From Bacteroidota bacterium (GTDB taxonomy: Bacteria > Bacteroidota > Bacteroidia > Chitinophagales > Chitinophagaceae): a stretch of DNA of 7,007 nucleotides. Shown in pieces: positions 6,457 to 7,007 of the stretch; position 1 is the stretch's first letter; each line of letters begins with the position of its first letter. A program made the translations under genes and the position numbers. The stretch covers positions 1-7,007 of the forward strand of contig JAGWPI010000085.1 of the NCBI GenBank assembly GCA_028877005.1, given 5' to 3'. The notes under the pieces are model-generated. The model was given only the letters and a program-made list of their open reading frames with translations, ran no database searches and was not told the DNA's origin.

Positions 6457-6528
6457 GCGGAAAACGGGACTCGAACCCGCCACCTTCAGTTTGGGAAACT
6501 GATGCTCTACCGGATGAGCTATTTCCGC
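6456..6528 (-). tRNA. trnG: tRNA-Gly, anticodon CCC
   Basis: Read on the minus strand the sequence folds as a full cloverleaf. It has a 7-bp acceptor stem GCGGAAA/TTTCCGC, a 4-bp D stem GCTC/GAGC with GG in the loop, and a 5-bp anticodon stem TCAGT/ACTGA. The anticodon loop is TTCCCAA and the anticodon CCC (plus-strand 6493-6495) reads GGG glycine codons. The T arm has loop TTCGAGT and a stem with one G-U pair. The discriminator base is U, as expected for bacterial tRNA-Gly. The CCA end is not encoded. The discriminator position is also the last base of the convergent NamZ stop codon. Confidence 0.96.
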
Positions 6529-6563
6529 TGATATAATGCAATTTACAAAACAAATTCATACCC

Positions 6564-6571
6564 TACATTTG
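6564..6571 (+). promoter_or_regulatory. Putative Bacteroidota -7 promoter element for fmt
   Basis: TACATTTG is a full match to the Bacteroidota -7 consensus TAnnTTTG. It ends 4 bases before the fmt start codon. There is no clear TTG at the -33 position; only TTT at 6542-6544 sits at a 19-base spacing. If used, transcription would begin almost at the ATG. Confidence 0.35.
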
Positions 6572-6575
6572 TGAT

Positions 6576-7007
6576 ATGCAAATTTCAGATTTAAGAATTG
6601 TTTTTATGGGAACGCCCGATTTTGCTGTAGCCTCATTACAAGCATTGCTACAAGCAGGCTGCAACATTGTTGGTGTAGTAACTGCACCCGATAAGCCGGC
6701 AGGAAGAGGTATGCAAATACAACAATCTGCCGTAAAACAATATGCAGAGGCAAATGGATTAAAAATTTTACAACCGGAAAAATTAAAATCGCCGGAATTC
6801 ATATCCACACTGCAAGCCTTACAGGCCGATTTGCAAATAGTAGTGGCGTTTAGAATGTTACCGGAAATAGTATGGAATCATCCACCAATGGGCACCATTA
6901 ATTTGCATGGCTCTTTATTACCACAATACCGCGGTGCTGCTCCCATTAATTGGGCAATCATAAATGGAGAAAAAGAAACTGGGGTTACCACTTTTCAATT
7001 GCAACAT
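6576..7007 (+). CDS. fmt: Methionyl-tRNA formyltransferase, N-terminal part (runs off the window)
   Basis: The first 144 codons of the enzyme that formylates initiator Met-tRNA using 10-formyltetrahydrofolate; the family is about 310 residues, so slightly under half is present. The Rossmann-like N terminus begins RIVFMGTPDFAVASL (7-21), and the loop APDKPAGRG (37-45) is the usual tRNA-contacting segment of the family. The catalytic segment INLHGSLLPQYRGAAPIN (108-125) holds Asn109 and His111 of the active-site triad and the SLLPxYRGxAPI formyl-folate binding motif. The third catalytic residue, an Asp, should fall just past the window edge. There is no frameshift or stop up to base 7007. The ATG at 6576 places the GTPDF motif at the normal distance from the start. 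It is divergent from tRNA-Gly, 47 bases away. Confidence 0.96.
   Translation, partial: MQISDLRIVFMGTPDFAVASLQALLQAGCNIVGVVTAPDKPAGRGMQIQQSAVKQYAEANGLKILQPEKLKSPEFISTLQALQADLQIVVAFRMLPEIVWNHPPMGTINLHGSLLPQYRGAAPINWAIINGEKETGVTTFQLQH

Noticed and set aside
6563..6808. An 81-codon minus-strand frame opposite fmt
   Set aside because: The plus strand encodes an unmistakable formyltransferase N terminus over the same bases.

Overview
The window looks like chromosomal DNA from a Bacteroidota bacterium, most likely a Chitinophagaceae-type member. This rests on several signs: AT-rich sequence, A-rich leaders in place of Shine-Dalgarno sites, one good match to the Bacteroidota -7 promoter element (TAnnTTTG), an exported DUF1343/NamZ protein, and protein sequences that read as Bacteroidota-like. 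The species cannot be named from the sequence alone.

Left part (1-2370, + strand): a gene-free AT-rich leader of 322 bases carries two inverted repeats. One has the TGAT-N4-ATCA core of an FNR/CRP-family operator. It precedes a tight three-gene operon: an exported monoheme cytochrome c, a predicted outer-membrane beta-barrel (porin-like) protein, and a small monoheme cytochrome c lipoprotein. The operon ends at a strong hairpin that can terminate transcription in both directions. It is probably an envelope electron-transfer module, perhaps controlled by oxygen or nitrogen oxides; its substrate is unknown. This is the least explained and most interesting part of the window.

Middle part (2384-4952, - strand): read in the direction of transcription, a SlyD-like FKBP prolyl isomerase with its own terminator is followed by peptidase T (pepT) and, 20 bases later, a lipoprotein that fuses a rhodanese domain to a thioredoxin domain. 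The last two probably share a transcript. These are folding, peptide turnover and periplasmic thiol/sulfur functions.

Right part (5167-7007): an exported NamZ-family (DUF1343) peptidoglycan glycosidase on the + strand runs into a convergent tRNA-Gly(CCC) gene on the - strand, sharing one base pair with it. After 47 bases the methionyl-tRNA formyltransferase gene (fmt) starts on the + strand and runs off the window end. Its open frame of 144 codons has no stop inside the window.

No insertion sequence, CRISPR array, rRNA or obvious horizontally acquired island is visible. Apart from the cytochrome/porin operon and its leader, the content is ordinary for the group.
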